Source: Fervidobacterium pennivorans DSM 9078 (lineage in GTDB: Bacteria; Thermotogota; Thermotogae; Thermotogales; Fervidobacteriaceae). Taken from it: DNA of 64,000 bases. Position numbers and translations under genes: made by a program. Shown here piece after piece: positions 44,240-53,610 of the stretch. Below the pieces are notes generated by a model. That model was not told the DNA's origin. It did no database searches and saw only the letters and a program-made list of their open reading frames with translations. The first letter of the stretch is position 1; every line of letters starts with the position of its first letter. Location of the stretch: contig NC_017095.1 in the NCBI RefSeq assembly GCF_000235405.2, forward strand, positions 1,141,501 through 1,205,500, in the 5' to 3' direction.

Positions 44240-45763
44240 CACAATAACTTGTAAGCAAGTGTTGAAAAAGGCTGGGAATTGCTCCCAGCCTCAGATTGTT
44301 GACAAACCCCCACTTTTCGATAAACGAAAGGTGGGGTTTTATTATCGCCAATACAACTTTTGAGAAAAATTCTAATAAAACTTCCAAATTTTTGCCCTTC
44401 CCTGGACCTCCCTTCCCCTTTTTCCATATCCAATTCGCTAATTTTTTCATGTTAAAACATGTGCAAGTCAATAACACTTGCATGTGCACCTTTTCTATCC
44501 CCCTCAGCATCGTCACCCTCATACCGTGCTTCTCCTTCAAGTCCGCAAATACCCTCTCTATCGTCTTGCTTCTTTCTTTGTACAACTCTTTACATTCTTT
44601 CGTGTGCCTTAAATACTCTACTTCTTCCATGTATTCTTCCCATACATGTCGGGTGATTATCTTCGTGTGATTCTTACTGCTTGTACATCTACCTAAATCT
44701 TCACATTTCTCACATACCTTCGGATCCGATTTGTATTCTTTGTACCCTTTTCTGTTTGTTGTTGAGTATTCTAATATCTGCCCTTGTGGACATATGTAGC
44801 AATCGTAATATTCATCGTATACGAATTGTCTTTTTTTGAAATACCCTTCTTTGTGTTGTGCACGTGTGTATGGCATGCACGGGACTATACCTTCGTCCAT
44901 CAATAGCTTACATATCGGTGGAGTCTTGTATCCTGCATCCAAAGCTGCCCTTTTCGATTTGCCAGCGTTCTTTTTGTTTTATTGAATAAGTTCTCAAACA
45001 CCATGCTGTCGTGGACATTTGCTGGTGTTGTTATACAGCTTAGTATTATCCCGTTCTTATCGCATGCTATGTGTGCAGAATATCCGAACTGGTGTTCTTT
45101 TTCATTTTTGTTTATCATCCCGCTATCTGGGTCTGTCGTGCTTATTTTTATTTCCTTCAGTTTTACTTTCTCATGTGTGAAATCCAAAGGCTTCAATCCG
45201 TGTTTTTGCCTATCTTTGTTTATTTCTTCTTCTAAAGCTTGTTTGTATGTCTTGGTTTGCTCCTCTACAAATACCTTCTCGTACTTTTTCTTGTTCGCAC
45301 TTGCTTTGATGTGTGTTGAATCCATGAACACGGCATCCATATTTACCAAGCCATGCTCGATTGCTTGCTGCAGTATTTTGTTGAAGATTTGCTCAAACAA
45401 ATCGGTTCCTTTGAACCTACGTTCGTAGTTTTTACTGAACGTGCTGAAATGAGGGATGGTATCAGAAAACCCGAATCCGAGAAACCATCTGTATGCGACG
45501 TTTGTTTGTATTTCCTTTATGGTTTGACGCATGGATTTTATGCCGAACATATATTGGATAATGGTAATTTTAATTAACACAACGGGGTCAATACTAGGTC
45601 TGCCATTATTGAGGCAGTACTTGTCTTTGACAAGGTCGTAGATGAAATCGAAATTGATGGCGGATTCGATTTTTCTGACGAGGTGGTCATGAGGGACGAG
45701 TTGCTCGATGGAGACGGATTCGATTTGTTCTCTGCGTGATTTATCTTTGTTGATGGTCAGCAT
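44205..45763 (-). pseudogene. IS1182-family transposase, interrupted by a -1 frameshift
   Basis: The N-terminal 287-codon part (45763-44900) has the DUF772 start SIEQLVPHDHLVRKIESAI and FDFIYDLV, then MDSTHIKASANKKK and HQFGYSAHIACD. The second part, from about 44970 to 44205, has AALDAGYKTPPICKLL, CEKCEDLGRC and ERVFADLKEKHGMR, the DDE C-terminal region. The join is an A5 run (T5 at 44971-44975 on the plus strand); one more A would give a continuous KKNAGKSKRAALDAGY. The second frame has no stop inside the element and runs through the left repeat into the hairpin and past the GH4 stop. It is probably inactive unless slippage restores the frame. Confidence 0.88.
44270..44290 (+). repeat. Left copy of 21-bp direct repeat (terminator hairpin) flanking the IS
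   Basis: GGCTGGGA-ATTGC-TCCCAGCC, an 8-bp-stem hairpin just after the GH4 gene, preceded by GAAAAA. It is identical to 45870-45890. The pair is best read as a target duplication made by IS insertion. Confidence 0.85.
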
Positions 45764-45869
45764 GTATATTCCTCCTACTATTTGTGTAAAAAAAAGAGGA
45801 TCCTGTTTGGAAAGGATCCTCTTTTGAAGAGATTATACTTGAACAAGTTATACTTTGTCAACAGTCTGA
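44291..45869. mobile_element. IS1182-like insertion sequence, 1,579 bp
   Basis: Ends are TCAGATTGTTGACAAA (44291-44306) and, on the other strand, TCAGACTGTTGACAAA (45869-45854): 16 bp with one mismatch. It carries one transposase gene on the minus strand, split by a frameshift. Hairpins inside each end (44304-44340 and 45792-45825, the latter with AAAAGAGGATCC/GGATCCTCTTTT arms) would insulate the transposase from outside transcription. It lies between the convergent GH4 and recN genes, and its flanking repeat is a complete terminator hairpin. IS1182-family elements are known for variable-length target duplications and palindromic targets. Confidence 0.9.
45792..45825. terminator. Terminator-like hairpin inside the right end of the IS
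   Basis: Perfect 12-bp inverted arms AAAAGAGGATCC and GGATCCTCTTTT around a 10-base loop, with A- and T-runs on both sides, upstream of the transposase start. It should block read-through transcription into the transposase. Confidence 0.8.
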
Positions 45870-45890
45870 GGCTGGGAATTGCTCCCAGCC
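45870..45890 (-). repeat. Right copy of the 21-bp direct repeat (terminator hairpin)
   Basis: Identical to 44270-44290. On the minus strand it lies directly after the recN stop and on the plus strand it is followed by TTATTTTTCTTT. Thus both recN and the GH4 gene keep a hairpin despite the IS insertion. Confidence 0.85.
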
Positions 45891-47423
45891 TTATTTTTCT
45901 TTAGCATTACTTAAATCTCCAATAATTTCTATAACCTCTTTTCCACCAAGCATTCTCTCAATTTCTTCCATTCGCCCTTTTTCATCTAATTCTACCACCT
46001 GACCTGTATCACCTATCCTACGTAAAGACAAATGCTTGTCTGCTTTCAAAGCAATCTGAGGCAAGTGGGTTACAACTATCACCTGATGTTTTTTCGAAAG
46101 TTCACTTAGTTTCTGAGCCAATTTTACAGCAGTTACCCCACCTATGCCGGCATCAATTTCATCGTATACCAGCACATCGGTACTAGCCATACTGAGTTCC
46201 AACGCAAGCATCAAACGTGATAGTTCACCACCAGAAGCTATCTTTCGCAATGGATATAGCGGGCCATCGGAGAGCGTGCTTCCAACCAGCTCAACTTCAT
46301 CTATCCCGTTTTTTGTCATTGTTTTTTCATAGAAGGAAAAATCTATCCTTGCGTTCATATTCAAATCCTGCAAATGTTCGGAAATCGCTTTCACAATTTT
46401 TCTCGCAGCACCTTTTCTTTTTTCGCTTATTTGAAGTGCTAAGTCACGCAATTCGCTTTCCAATCGCTGACGTTCTCTTTCCGCGTTTTCTAAGATTTCA
46501 ACCGTCTTTTCAACAATCCTTATTTCCTCGGACCACTTTTTGAAATTTGCCAGCACATCTTCTATTGTGGGACCATATTTCCTACGCAATTTCCTATAGA
46601 CCCACAACCTGTTTTCAATCTCTTCAAGGTTTATATCTTCTATATTAGCCAGTTCTTTGCCTATTCTGTTGTTAAGCTCTGCTATCGATTCAACAGCATT
46701 GTCTAACAAATCGTGATATTTATCTTCTAGCAGTGAATAGACTCTTCTCAATGCGTATTCTATCTCTTCCAGCTGTTGAGAAGCGGTGCTATAGTTTTGG
46801 AGAAGAGTTTGCATGTTAAGTGCTTTTTTGTATTTTTCTTCAAGTTCTTGTTCTTCGTCTTCACTGAGATTTGCATTTGCTATTTCGTTAACTCTTTCCT
46901 TTAGCTCTTCAAGTTTTTTCAACTCTGTAGCTTTGTCCGTTGTAGTGATAATTTTGACAACTTGTTGATATTCATCGTAAAGCTTTTTGTAGTTCTCAAG
47001 TATTTTTGAGTTTCCAGCTATTTCGTCGAGTATCTCAAGGATAAAATCTTTATCTAATAGCTTCATATGTGAGTTTTGCTTATGGATAGTTACGAGACTC
47101 GAGAGGACGTTTTGGATTTGTTCACGACTAACCAATCGACCATCTATTTTGTAGAATAATCTCTTGTTTTTTCGCTCAACACTGAACACATGTTGACCTT
47201 TTTTTATTCCAATCTCCTCGTAGTCCTTATGAAGGTTTACAACCATGTCGGCCGAGAAGGTCTCACTACGGATGTTCTGATAGTCCAAAAACGAACCAAT
47301 CACGTCGAGAATTAAGCTTTTCCCAGTTCCTGTCTCACCAGTTATTATGTTAAGACCTTCTGAAAGATATATATCTACATCCTTTAAATAAACATATTCA
47401 TTGATGTGTATTAATTCAATCAA
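45891..47423 (-). CDS. recN: DNA repair protein RecN
   Basis: An SMC-like ATPase for double-strand-break repair. Walker A is GETGTGKSLILD near the N-terminus; a long coiled-coil centre (about residues 150-340, many Glu/Lys/Leu) follows; the C-terminal half has the signature IASGGELSRLMLALEL, Walker B VLVYDEIDAGIGG and VVTHLPQIALKAD. About 510 residues, a little shorter than E. coli RecN. TTG 47423 has GAGGTGAG at good spacing; a TTG two codons earlier is too close. Confidence 0.95.
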   Translation of the reverse strand: MIELIHINEYVYLKDVDIYLSEGLNIITGETGTGKSLILDVIGSFLDYQNIRSETFSADMVVNLHKDYEEIGIKKGQHVFSVERKNKRLFYKIDGRLVSREQIQNVLSSLVTIHKQNSHMKLLDKDFILEILDEIAGNSKILENYKKLYDEYQQVVKIITTTDKATELKKLEELKERVNEIANANLSEDEEQELEEKYKKALNMQTLLQNYSTASQQLEEIEYALRRVYSLLEDKYHDLLDNAVESIAELNNRIGKELANIEDINLEEIENRLWVYRKLRRKYGPTIEDVLANFKKWSEEIRIVEKTVEILENAERERQRLESELRDLALQISEKRKGAARKIVKAISEHLQDLNMNARIDFSFYEKTMTKNGIDEVELVGSTLSDGPLYPLRKIASGGELSRLMLALELSMASTDVLVYDEIDAGIGGVTAVKLAQKLSELSKKHQVIVVTHLPQIALKADKHLSLRRIGDTGQVVELDEKGRMEEIERMLGGKEVIEIIGDLSNAKEK

Positions 47424-47467
47424 GAGCAACTCACCTCAGCAAAATTCAAACAAATGTCCCAAGAGTT

Positions 47468-47875
47468 TTACTTGTGTTCATCTTTGCCCCTCAAATTTCC
47501 TTTGTCAAATGCATATGGTAACAATTCGCTAACAGTGGTTTCCAATACCTCACCTTTCAGATTAGTCAGTATGACTTTAAAATTTCCGAATTCAGCCATA
47601 ACCTGCCTGCACGCTCCGCAGGGAGCAACTGGTTTTTCCGTATCCGCTATCACAACCAAAGTATCAAATTCCCTTTCGCCGTTTGCTACAGCAGAAAAAA
47701 TTGCGGTTCTTTCCGCACAGTTTGTTAAGCCATATGATGCGTTCTCAACATTCGCACCTATGTATACTTTCCCGCTCTTTGTAAGCAAAGCAGCGCCAAC
47801 GTGAAATTGAGAATACGGGGCATAAGCATTTTTCATAGCTTCTTTGGCTTTCTGTATGAGTTCTTCAGTCCTCAT
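47468..47875 (-). CDS. cdd: Cytidine deaminase
   Basis: This is a zinc enzyme that converts cytidine and deoxycytidine to uridines in pyrimidine salvage. 135 residues, the homotetrameric small form. Zinc and catalytic motif: NCAERTAI (Cys-Ala-Glu) and PCGACRQVMAEF (PCxxC). GANVENASYG binds the nucleoside. The ATG overlaps the CorC-like gene by 11 bases, indicating coupled translation. Confidence 0.96.
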   Translation of the reverse strand: MRTEELIQKAKEAMKNAYAPYSQFHVGAALLTKSGKVYIGANVENASYGLTNCAERTAIFSAVANGEREFDTLVVIADTEKPVAPCGACRQVMAEFGNFKVILTNLKGEVLETTVSELLPYAFDKGNLRGKDEHK

Positions 47876-49193
47876 TATCCTCGACCTCCTTGTTCTGATT
47901 CTTGGCTGCGTCTTTTTCTTGCTTGATAGTTACCAAGACTTTTTCTATCTTATTCCTTGAGGCAGCAACAACTTTAAAAGCTATTCTCTCATCCTCGTAT
48001 GTTTCTCCTACCTTCGGAATGTGCTTAAACTTTTCGAGAAGATACCCTGCTAATGTGTCAAATTCCCCTTCTGGAAATTCTATCCTGAGTTCCCTTTCAA
48101 TGTCGTTGAGTGAGAGCGTAGCGTCAACCAAGTAGGAATTATCGTTGATTTTCTTGATTCCGGTATTTTCTCCTTCGTCGTATTCGTCCATTATCTCACC
48201 AAAGATTTCTTCAAGTATGTCTTCCATAGTGACGATACCAGCTGTTCCTCCGTATTCGTCAACAACTATAGCCATATGAACCTTCTTGGCCTTGAATTCT
48301 TTTAGCAATTCAGATACAGGCATAAACTCAGGCACAAAGAGAGGTGGTCTTATCAGTTCCTTGACTAAAACTTTGTCTACAACATCCATCCCTCTTCGAG
48401 CAATGAAGCTGAGCACATCTTTTGCGTAACAGATTCCAACAATATTGTCTATTGTTTCACGATAAACAGGTATTCTCGAGTATTCTTCTTCAACAATGAT
48501 TTCCATTGCTTCTCTTAAAGTCTGACTTTCTTCAATAGCTACTATATCTATCCTTGGAATCATTATCTCCTTAACCAATGTCTCGTCCATTTCAATTGTG
48601 CGCTCTATCATTAATCCCTCTTCGTGTGTGATGGACCCTTCCTCACGTCCTATCTCCAGATAAGAGGCTATATCATCCATTGTTATAAAAGGTGTTTCCT
48701 GAACAACATTCCCACCTAAAAGTTTAACTATTGCGTTGGCAATTGCAATAAACATAGTAATTATTGGCGACAACATCTTTGAAATAAAAATTATGATTTT
48801 AATACTTCTTTCGAACATTTTTTCACTGTTTTGCCTTGCCAAAATCTTTGGAGTAATCTCTCCGAATACAAGTAAAAAGAAGGTCATCACAAGTGTAGAA
48901 AGTATTGCTGAAAGCGATTCTGATTTAACTACTTGCGAGAACATTACTGCAGCTAAGGAGGAAGCTAAAATGTTCACCAAATTGTTTGATATCAACAGTG
49001 CTGTGAGCAATTTGTTAAAAAAGTGCATTTCACTTTCTTCCTCTTCTTGCTCTTCTTTACTTTTGGCGAGAAGCCGCAGTTCGTGACGGCTAACAGATGT
49101 CAGCGCAGTTTCTGACGCCGAGAAAAATCCCGATATCATAATCAACAGAACTATGAAAAACGCATACCATAAATAACTCAGTGGATCCTCCAC
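47865..49193 (-). CDS. CNNM/CorC (HlyC)-family membrane protein
   Basis: DUF21 transmembrane domain (GFFSASETALTSVSRHELRLL, LVFGEITPKILARQ), then a CBS pair (EIMIPRIDIVAIEE, VVDEYGGTAGIVTMEDILEEIFGEI), then the C-terminal CorC/HlyC domain (LAGYLLEKFKHIPKVGE). Relatives act in magnesium or other divalent-cation efflux; older annotations call them hemolysins. 442 residues, full length. GTG start behind GGAGGTG. A promoter with TGGTATAAT lies about 40 bases upstream. Confidence 0.9.
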   Translation of the reverse strand: MEDPLSYLWYAFFIVLLIMISGFFSASETALTSVSRHELRLLAKSKEEQEEEESEMHFFNKLLTALLISNNLVNILASSLAAVMFSQVVKSESLSAILSTLVMTFFLLVFGEITPKILARQNSEKMFERSIKIIIFISKMLSPIITMFIAIANAIVKLLGGNVVQETPFITMDDIASYLEIGREEGSITHEEGLMIERTIEMDETLVKEIMIPRIDIVAIEESQTLREAMEIIVEEEYSRIPVYRETIDNIVGICYAKDVLSFIARRGMDVVDKVLVKELIRPPLFVPEFMPVSELLKEFKAKKVHMAIVVDEYGGTAGIVTMEDILEEIFGEIMDEYDEGENTGIKKINDNSYLVDATLSLNDIERELRIEFPEGEFDTLAGYLLEKFKHIPKVGETYEDERIAFKVVAASRNKIEKVLVTIKQEKDAAKNQNKEVEDNED

Positions 49194-49230
49194 GAAAAGT
49201 TCACCTCCAAGAATTTTTTACACTGATTAT

Positions 49231-49258
49231 ATTATACCATAAAGACAATCGCGGGTTA
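49231..49258 (-). promoter_or_regulatory. Promoter of the CorC-like/cdd/recN run
   Basis: Minus-strand TATAAT (49236-49231) preceded by TGG; TTAACC lies 18 bases upstream as a possible -35. It is back to back with the plus-strand promoter at 49262. Confidence 0.55.
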
Positions 49259-49261
49259 ACG

Positions 49262-49290
49262 TTGGAAATACTTTAACAGTATGATATAAT
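49262..49290 (+). promoter_or_regulatory. Promoter of the PAS-GGDEF gene
   Basis: TTGGAA at 49262-49267 and TATAAT at 49285-49290 with a 17-base spacer and TGA before the -10 (extended type). Confidence 0.65.
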
Positions 49291-49328
49291 TAAATGTGTT
49301 GTAAAATTCATAAATTCAACTAAACGAG

Positions 49329-50918
49329 GTGGGGTATATCCAAAGCAACGGACTTATTTTAGATTTTGAAACCCTTAAAGTTGCCCTTGAAAAGTCAAAG
49401 ATATTTTTACTTATCTTCGATGAAAACGGAGAAATCTTAAAAGTCTCCGATAATGTTCCTGTTTGCCTAAAGAATCTAACAAACGTTTTTCGTATCTTGC
49501 CGGACTTTTCTGATATAATCAAGCGCGTTAATAAGAATGGCTTTTCACAAGATATTATAACTTTGCACACACCAGAAACTGAAAAGATAAAACTTTTAAC
49601 GTTTAAAGCCAAAGAATACTACTGGACCTTAGGTGAAGTGATAACAGAACAGCTACTTATCGATGAAGTTATAACTGAAAAGCTTGAAACGTTAACAATG
49701 TACCTTGAGCTTGCTCCTGTTTTTTTTGTTGTTTTAAATGAGAAAGGGAAGATTGCATACGTCAACAACTGGACTCTTGAAAAAACAGGCTACAGTTTGG
49801 TAGAAGTTCTTGGAAAGAATTGGTTTGATATATTTATTCCAGAGGATATAAAGAGTACAGTTAAGCGAGTTTTTGACGATATCATGAATGGGCGTGTTGA
49901 ACCCCGCAAAACATTTGAAAATGATATCATAACAAAAGACGGAAAAACCATTACAGTGCTTTGGCAAAATAAATTACTCACCAAAAACGGTAAGCCATTC
50001 GGAACAATAAGTGTGGGAGTCGATGTCACTGAACAAAAAATCAGAGATTTCGAAGAGGATATTCTATTTTCCATCCTTAGTGCTACTTCGGAAACTAGCT
50101 ACCATGATGCCATAAGCAAACTGGCAAAGATATTAGAAGAAAAGTGCAATATAAAAAGAGCGATTGGAAGAATCCAAACACACGAGGAAACAAAATTTTT
50201 CGAACTTCTGAATAAAATCGAAACTAATGAGAGGGACCTATACAAAACCATTAACTACGAACGCCGGTTAGATGAAAAAACCTTAAGCTTAGAAATGTCT
50301 TATAAAGCGCTACCAAAATATGCTACGAAAAGATGTTTAGAAAATATTGCAGCGGTAATCCTTAACTTCATAGACAGTGTTTACTATATTCAGAAGTTAG
50401 AAGAAGCCTCATTTAGAGATCCATTGACCAAGCTTTTCAACAGAAGGTATTTCGTGATGATGTTACAAGCTGAAATTAGGCGAATAAAACGATACGGTGG
50501 TGACTCGTGTGTCGTAATGATCGATTTAGATGGATTAAAACAAATCAACGATACCCTTGGTCACGACAAAGGCGACCTTGCGATAATTACGTTATCTAAA
50601 GTCATGATGGAAAACACACGAAATACTGACGTGTGTGCAAGATTTGGTGGCGATGAATTTGCAATACTACTTCCTAATACTCCCCTGGAATCCGCTGGTC
50701 TAATTATTCAAAGGATAATTGATAAACTCGATACGCTTGATATAAAAGAATTTCGAATATCAATAAGTGCAGGTATTACCAAAATCTTGCCAAACGATGA
50801 CACCAATGGTATAAGTGTGCTTAAAAGAGCAGATGAACTACTCTATAAAGCGAAAAGAAGTGGTAAGCACACCATATGTATTGATGGTACTGAAGAACAG
50901 AACAATTCCTATAACTGA
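49329..50918 (+). CDS. PAS-domain diguanylate cyclase (GGDEF)
   Basis: A predicted c-di-GMP synthase of 529 residues. A divergent N-terminal sensor region (about 1-110) is followed by a PAS domain (VFFVVLNEKGKIAYVNNWTL to GTISVGVDVTEQK), a linker region of about 120 residues, and a GGDEF domain beginning DPLTKLFNRRYF with DLDGLKQINDTLGHDKGD and active-site RFGGDEFAILLP. No EAL domain is present. The GTG start overlaps its own GAGGTGG site, so the true start may be a few codons later. It has its own promoter. Confidence 0.88.
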   Translation: MGYIQSNGLILDFETLKVALEKSKIFLLIFDENGEILKVSDNVPVCLKNLTNVFRILPDFSDIIKRVNKNGFSQDIITLHTPETEKIKLLTFKAKEYYWTLGEVITEQLLIDEVITEKLETLTMYLELAPVFFVVLNEKGKIAYVNNWTLEKTGYSLVEVLGKNWFDIFIPEDIKSTVKRVFDDIMNGRVEPRKTFENDIITKDGKTITVLWQNKLLTKNGKPFGTISVGVDVTEQKIRDFEEDILFSILSATSETSYHDAISKLAKILEEKCNIKRAIGRIQTHEETKFFELLNKIETNERDLYKTINYERRLDEKTLSLEMSYKALPKYATKRCLENIAAVILNFIDSVYYIQKLEEASFRDPLTKLFNRRYFVMMLQAEIRRIKRYGGDSCVVMIDLDGLKQINDTLGHDKGDLAIITLSKVMMENTRNTDVCARFGGDEFAILLPNTPLESAGLIIQRIIDKLDTLDIKEFRISISAGITKILPNDDTNGISVLKRADELLYKAKRSGKHTICIDGTEEQNNSYN

Positions 50919-50928
50919 AATTTTTATC

Positions 50929-52005
50929 TCAGCAAAAATGTTCTCTAACCTCTTTGTACGCCTCAACAATGGTTTCTAAGTCGTACTTTCCTGGTGTAAC
51001 ACTAAGATGTGAAGCATTTATTACAATTGATGCCCATGAATGTATATCATCATCAGTGATTAAAGTATCAAGTCTTACGTTCAAAAGACGGTAGAATTCG
51101 TACAGTGAACCGTCGAACATATCGATGATAACGTTAGCTTTTTCACACCCATATTTTTTTGCGATTCTCAATTCATATGGCAAAAAAACAGCTGTAGCAA
51201 GTCCATGTTTTACACCTTTGTCCGTTGTTAAAGAATAACCCAATGCATGTGCAACCGTAGTCCCTGTTTGAGCAATAACCATTCCTGCCAATGTTGATGC
51301 AAACATCATCCGTTCTCTGTAGAATTCATTAGCCAAATCACTCATTAACTTTGGGAGATACTCTTTGATTATCTTAACACTTTCAATTGCAATCATGTCA
51401 CTGAAAGGTGTAGCTCTCGTTGATAAAAATCCCTCTACTGCATGAGATAATGCGTCAAGAGCTGTAGAGAGTGTTAGTGATTCACTTAACGTAAATGTGT
51501 ATTTATAATCAACAAATGAAATTTTTGGAAACACGCATTCGTGTGAAAAACCACGTTTTCTGCCATTTACAGTCAGCACAGAGTACTGAGTAACCTCACT
51601 ACCAGTTCCTGCCGTGGTAGGAATGCATATTATCGGTTTTGCACTTTGATATTTACTTTTGTCATACAAGTCTTCGGGTTTCAAGTGTTTGTTCTCAATA
51701 AGCACTGCCACAGCCTTTGCAGTGTCCATTGGACTTCCACCACCAAGTCCGATAACTACATCAACGTCTTCGAATCTTTCTGATATCTCCTTTACAACCT
51801 CCAGAGGAGGATTTTCGGGAGTTTCATCGTATATGTACACATGCTTTCCTTCAAGCACGTCTAAAATATCGTCAAAACTACCATTTTTCCTCGAACTTCT
51901 TCCAGTAATAATGAGAAATGTCTCACCGAGAGACTGAAAAAGTTCTCTATTCTTAAGAACAATATCTTTCCCGTACAGCACTTTAGTTGGCATAAAAAAA
52001 CCCAT
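50929..52005 (-). CDS. Iron-containing alcohol dehydrogenase
   Basis: A group III NAD(P)-dependent alcohol dehydrogenase of 358 residues. GLGGGSPMDTAKAVA binds the coenzyme; CIPTTAGTGSEVTQY follows; metal-binding residues lie in DALSHAVEGFLS and AHALGYSLTTDKGVKHG. In this fermentative setting it may interconvert aldehydes (or butyraldehyde) and alcohols. The ATG follows GGTGG at seven bases. Convergent with the GGDEF gene, 10 bases apart. Confidence 0.93.
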   Translation of the reverse strand: MGFFMPTKVLYGKDIVLKNRELFQSLGETFLIITGRSSRKNGSFDDILDVLEGKHVYIYDETPENPPLEVVKEISERFEDVDVVIGLGGGSPMDTAKAVAVLIENKHLKPEDLYDKSKYQSAKPIICIPTTAGTGSEVTQYSVLTVNGRKRGFSHECVFPKISFVDYKYTFTLSESLTLSTALDALSHAVEGFLSTRATPFSDMIAIESVKIIKEYLPKLMSDLANEFYRERMMFASTLAGMVIAQTGTTVAHALGYSLTTDKGVKHGLATAVFLPYELRIAKKYGCEKANVIIDMFDGSLYEFYRLLNVRLDTLITDDDIHSWASIVINASHLSVTPGKYDLETIVEAYKEVREHFC

Positions 52006-52065
52006 TCGACTACCACCCTTTCATCTCTATTTTTCTACCGTTTTCAATCTTCCACAAAAGTTACA

Positions 52066-52093
52066 AGAAAAAAGCTGGTCCGAAAAGACCAGC
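52066..52093 (-). terminator. Terminator after the Omp-alpha-like gene
   Basis: On the minus strand GCTGGTC, loop TTTTCG, GACCAGC, then TTTTTTCTTG. Classic Rho-independent form, about 40 bases past the stop. Confidence 0.9.
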
Positions 52094-52131
52094 AATTGAG
52101 TAAACTTTAAAACAAATCGATTATGCTGATA

Positions 52132-53541
52132 TCATTGCTGCCCCTGAATAACAAACCAGAGGGCTGCACCTCCTAATATTACCCCAAGAATACTGAGGAT
52201 CAAAGATATGTTACCCGTTTGATTTGTTTCAAGCGCTGCCACCTTTGCCTTTAAGTTATCATTTTCGCTCTTTAGTTGTGCAAGTTCATCTTTCAAATTT
52301 TTAACATCCTGTGAGTTCTTCTGTTTTAATGCTTCAACATCTCCCGAAAGCGTTGAAATGTTGTTCTTAACGCCTGTAACTTCTGATTTAAGACTTTCGA
52401 CATCCTGGATTTGTTTTTCAAGACCTTCGACTTTTCTTTCAACTGTCGAAATTGCGTTTTTGACTTCAGAGTCAACTTGTTTTAAATTGATAATCTCAAC
52501 TTTTAAGTCGTTCACTTCGACCTTCAGATTTGCAATTTCGTCTTGTAAAGAAGAGTCCATTTTTTTAAGTCCGACTATCTCATTGTTAAGAGCATCAACT
52601 GTGCTTTTAAATTTGCTAATATCAGACTTCATGCTATTTACGTCTGCGAAAATGGCTGACTGAAGTTTTGAGACTTCGGAAACAGACTGTTTGATAGCAT
52701 CTATCTCTGAAGTTTTTCTTTCTACATTTGAAATTTTTGTTTCAATTGTTGATAGCGTTGTCAGTTGTGCACGAATAGAGTTTACAGAATCCTGTAAATC
52801 TTTCACGTTTTTCTCGACTCCGGAAACTTTTGAAGAAAGAGTTGTGACACTCTCCGTAGTTGCAAGCGATGAAATTCTTTGATTTAAAGAAGTTACTGTT
52901 TGCTCAAGAGTGGTTAACCTCTTCTTTAGGTTTTCTACCTCGTTCCTCACATCATCAACGTTTTTCGACAACTCGTTAAGATTCTGTCCTGTAGGCGTCA
53001 CTGAAACTAAACCCCTCATCTCGGTTACTTTAACTGTCAAAGCATCATACAGTGCTTTAAGATCATCTAAATCCCTTTTTAAGTTGTTTAGCTGCTTAGA
53101 AGAATCCTGTACAGTCGATGACAAAGAATTAACCTGAGCAATCAAATTATCAATTCGTGTGTTGATGTTTTTATCAGCTGTTGCAAGTTCAAGTATTTTA
53201 TTTGAAATGTCCTTAAGTTGCGCATCGATGTTTGCTGGAAGTGCAACTTGTTGCGATTGCTGGGATGATGTTGTTGAAGTAGGTAGCTTCTTTTCCACAG
53301 CAGAAATCCTATCGTTTAATATATTCAACATTCTATAGAGCGCAACAGCAAGTTGATACCTAGTTAAAGGTTGATTTCCTTGGAAAGTTCCATCTGGCAT
53401 ACCACTCAAGATACCGAGCTTGGTTAATTGGTCAACAGCCTCGTAAGCCCAATGGTTTGCCGGCACATCTTTAAACGTTGCTGCGTAAAGGCTACTGAAT
53501 AATGCAACAACAATAAAACAAACTAAAAATGCTCTTTTCAT
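52132..53541 (-). CDS. SLH-domain coiled-coil envelope protein (Omp-alpha-like)
   Basis: The domain layout matches the Thermotogae outer-sheath spacer Omp-alpha. A signal peptide (about 1-20) is followed by a single SLH domain (FKDVPANHWAYEAVDQLTKLG, GMPDGTFQGNQPLTRYQLAV). A very long coiled coil runs from residue 75 to 440 with regular heptads of Leu/Ile/Val. A C-terminal hydrophobic anchor (ISLILSILGVILGGAALWFV) ends in a short QGQQ tail. The SLH end would bind the cell wall and the C-terminus the outer 'toga'. 469 residues. AGGAGG before the ATG. It has its own terminator. Confidence 0.9.
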   Translation of the reverse strand: MKRAFLVCFIVVALFSSLYAATFKDVPANHWAYEAVDQLTKLGILSGMPDGTFQGNQPLTRYQLAVALYRMLNILNDRISAVEKKLPTSTTSSQQSQQVALPANIDAQLKDISNKILELATADKNINTRIDNLIAQVNSLSSTVQDSSKQLNNLKRDLDDLKALYDALTVKVTEMRGLVSVTPTGQNLNELSKNVDDVRNEVENLKKRLTTLEQTVTSLNQRISSLATTESVTTLSSKVSGVEKNVKDLQDSVNSIRAQLTTLSTIETKISNVERKTSEIDAIKQSVSEVSKLQSAIFADVNSMKSDISKFKSTVDALNNEIVGLKKMDSSLQDEIANLKVEVNDLKVEIINLKQVDSEVKNAISTVERKVEGLEKQIQDVESLKSEVTGVKNNISTLSGDVEALKQKNSQDVKNLKDELAQLKSENDNLKAKVAALETNQTGNISLILSILGVILGGAALWFVIQGQQ

Positions 53542-53610
53542 CTTTTGACACCCTCCTTCTTTATTTTAGTTTTTCAGGCTCGCTAAATCTATTTTATCAT
53601 AGCTTGTAAG

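Noticed and set aside
43200-44240. GH4 gene as alpha-glucosidase or alpha-galactosidase
   Set aside because: The metal motif reads Cys-His-Gly-His; the glucosidase and galactosidase subgroups have other residues after Cys-His. Kept as probable alpha-glucuronidase.
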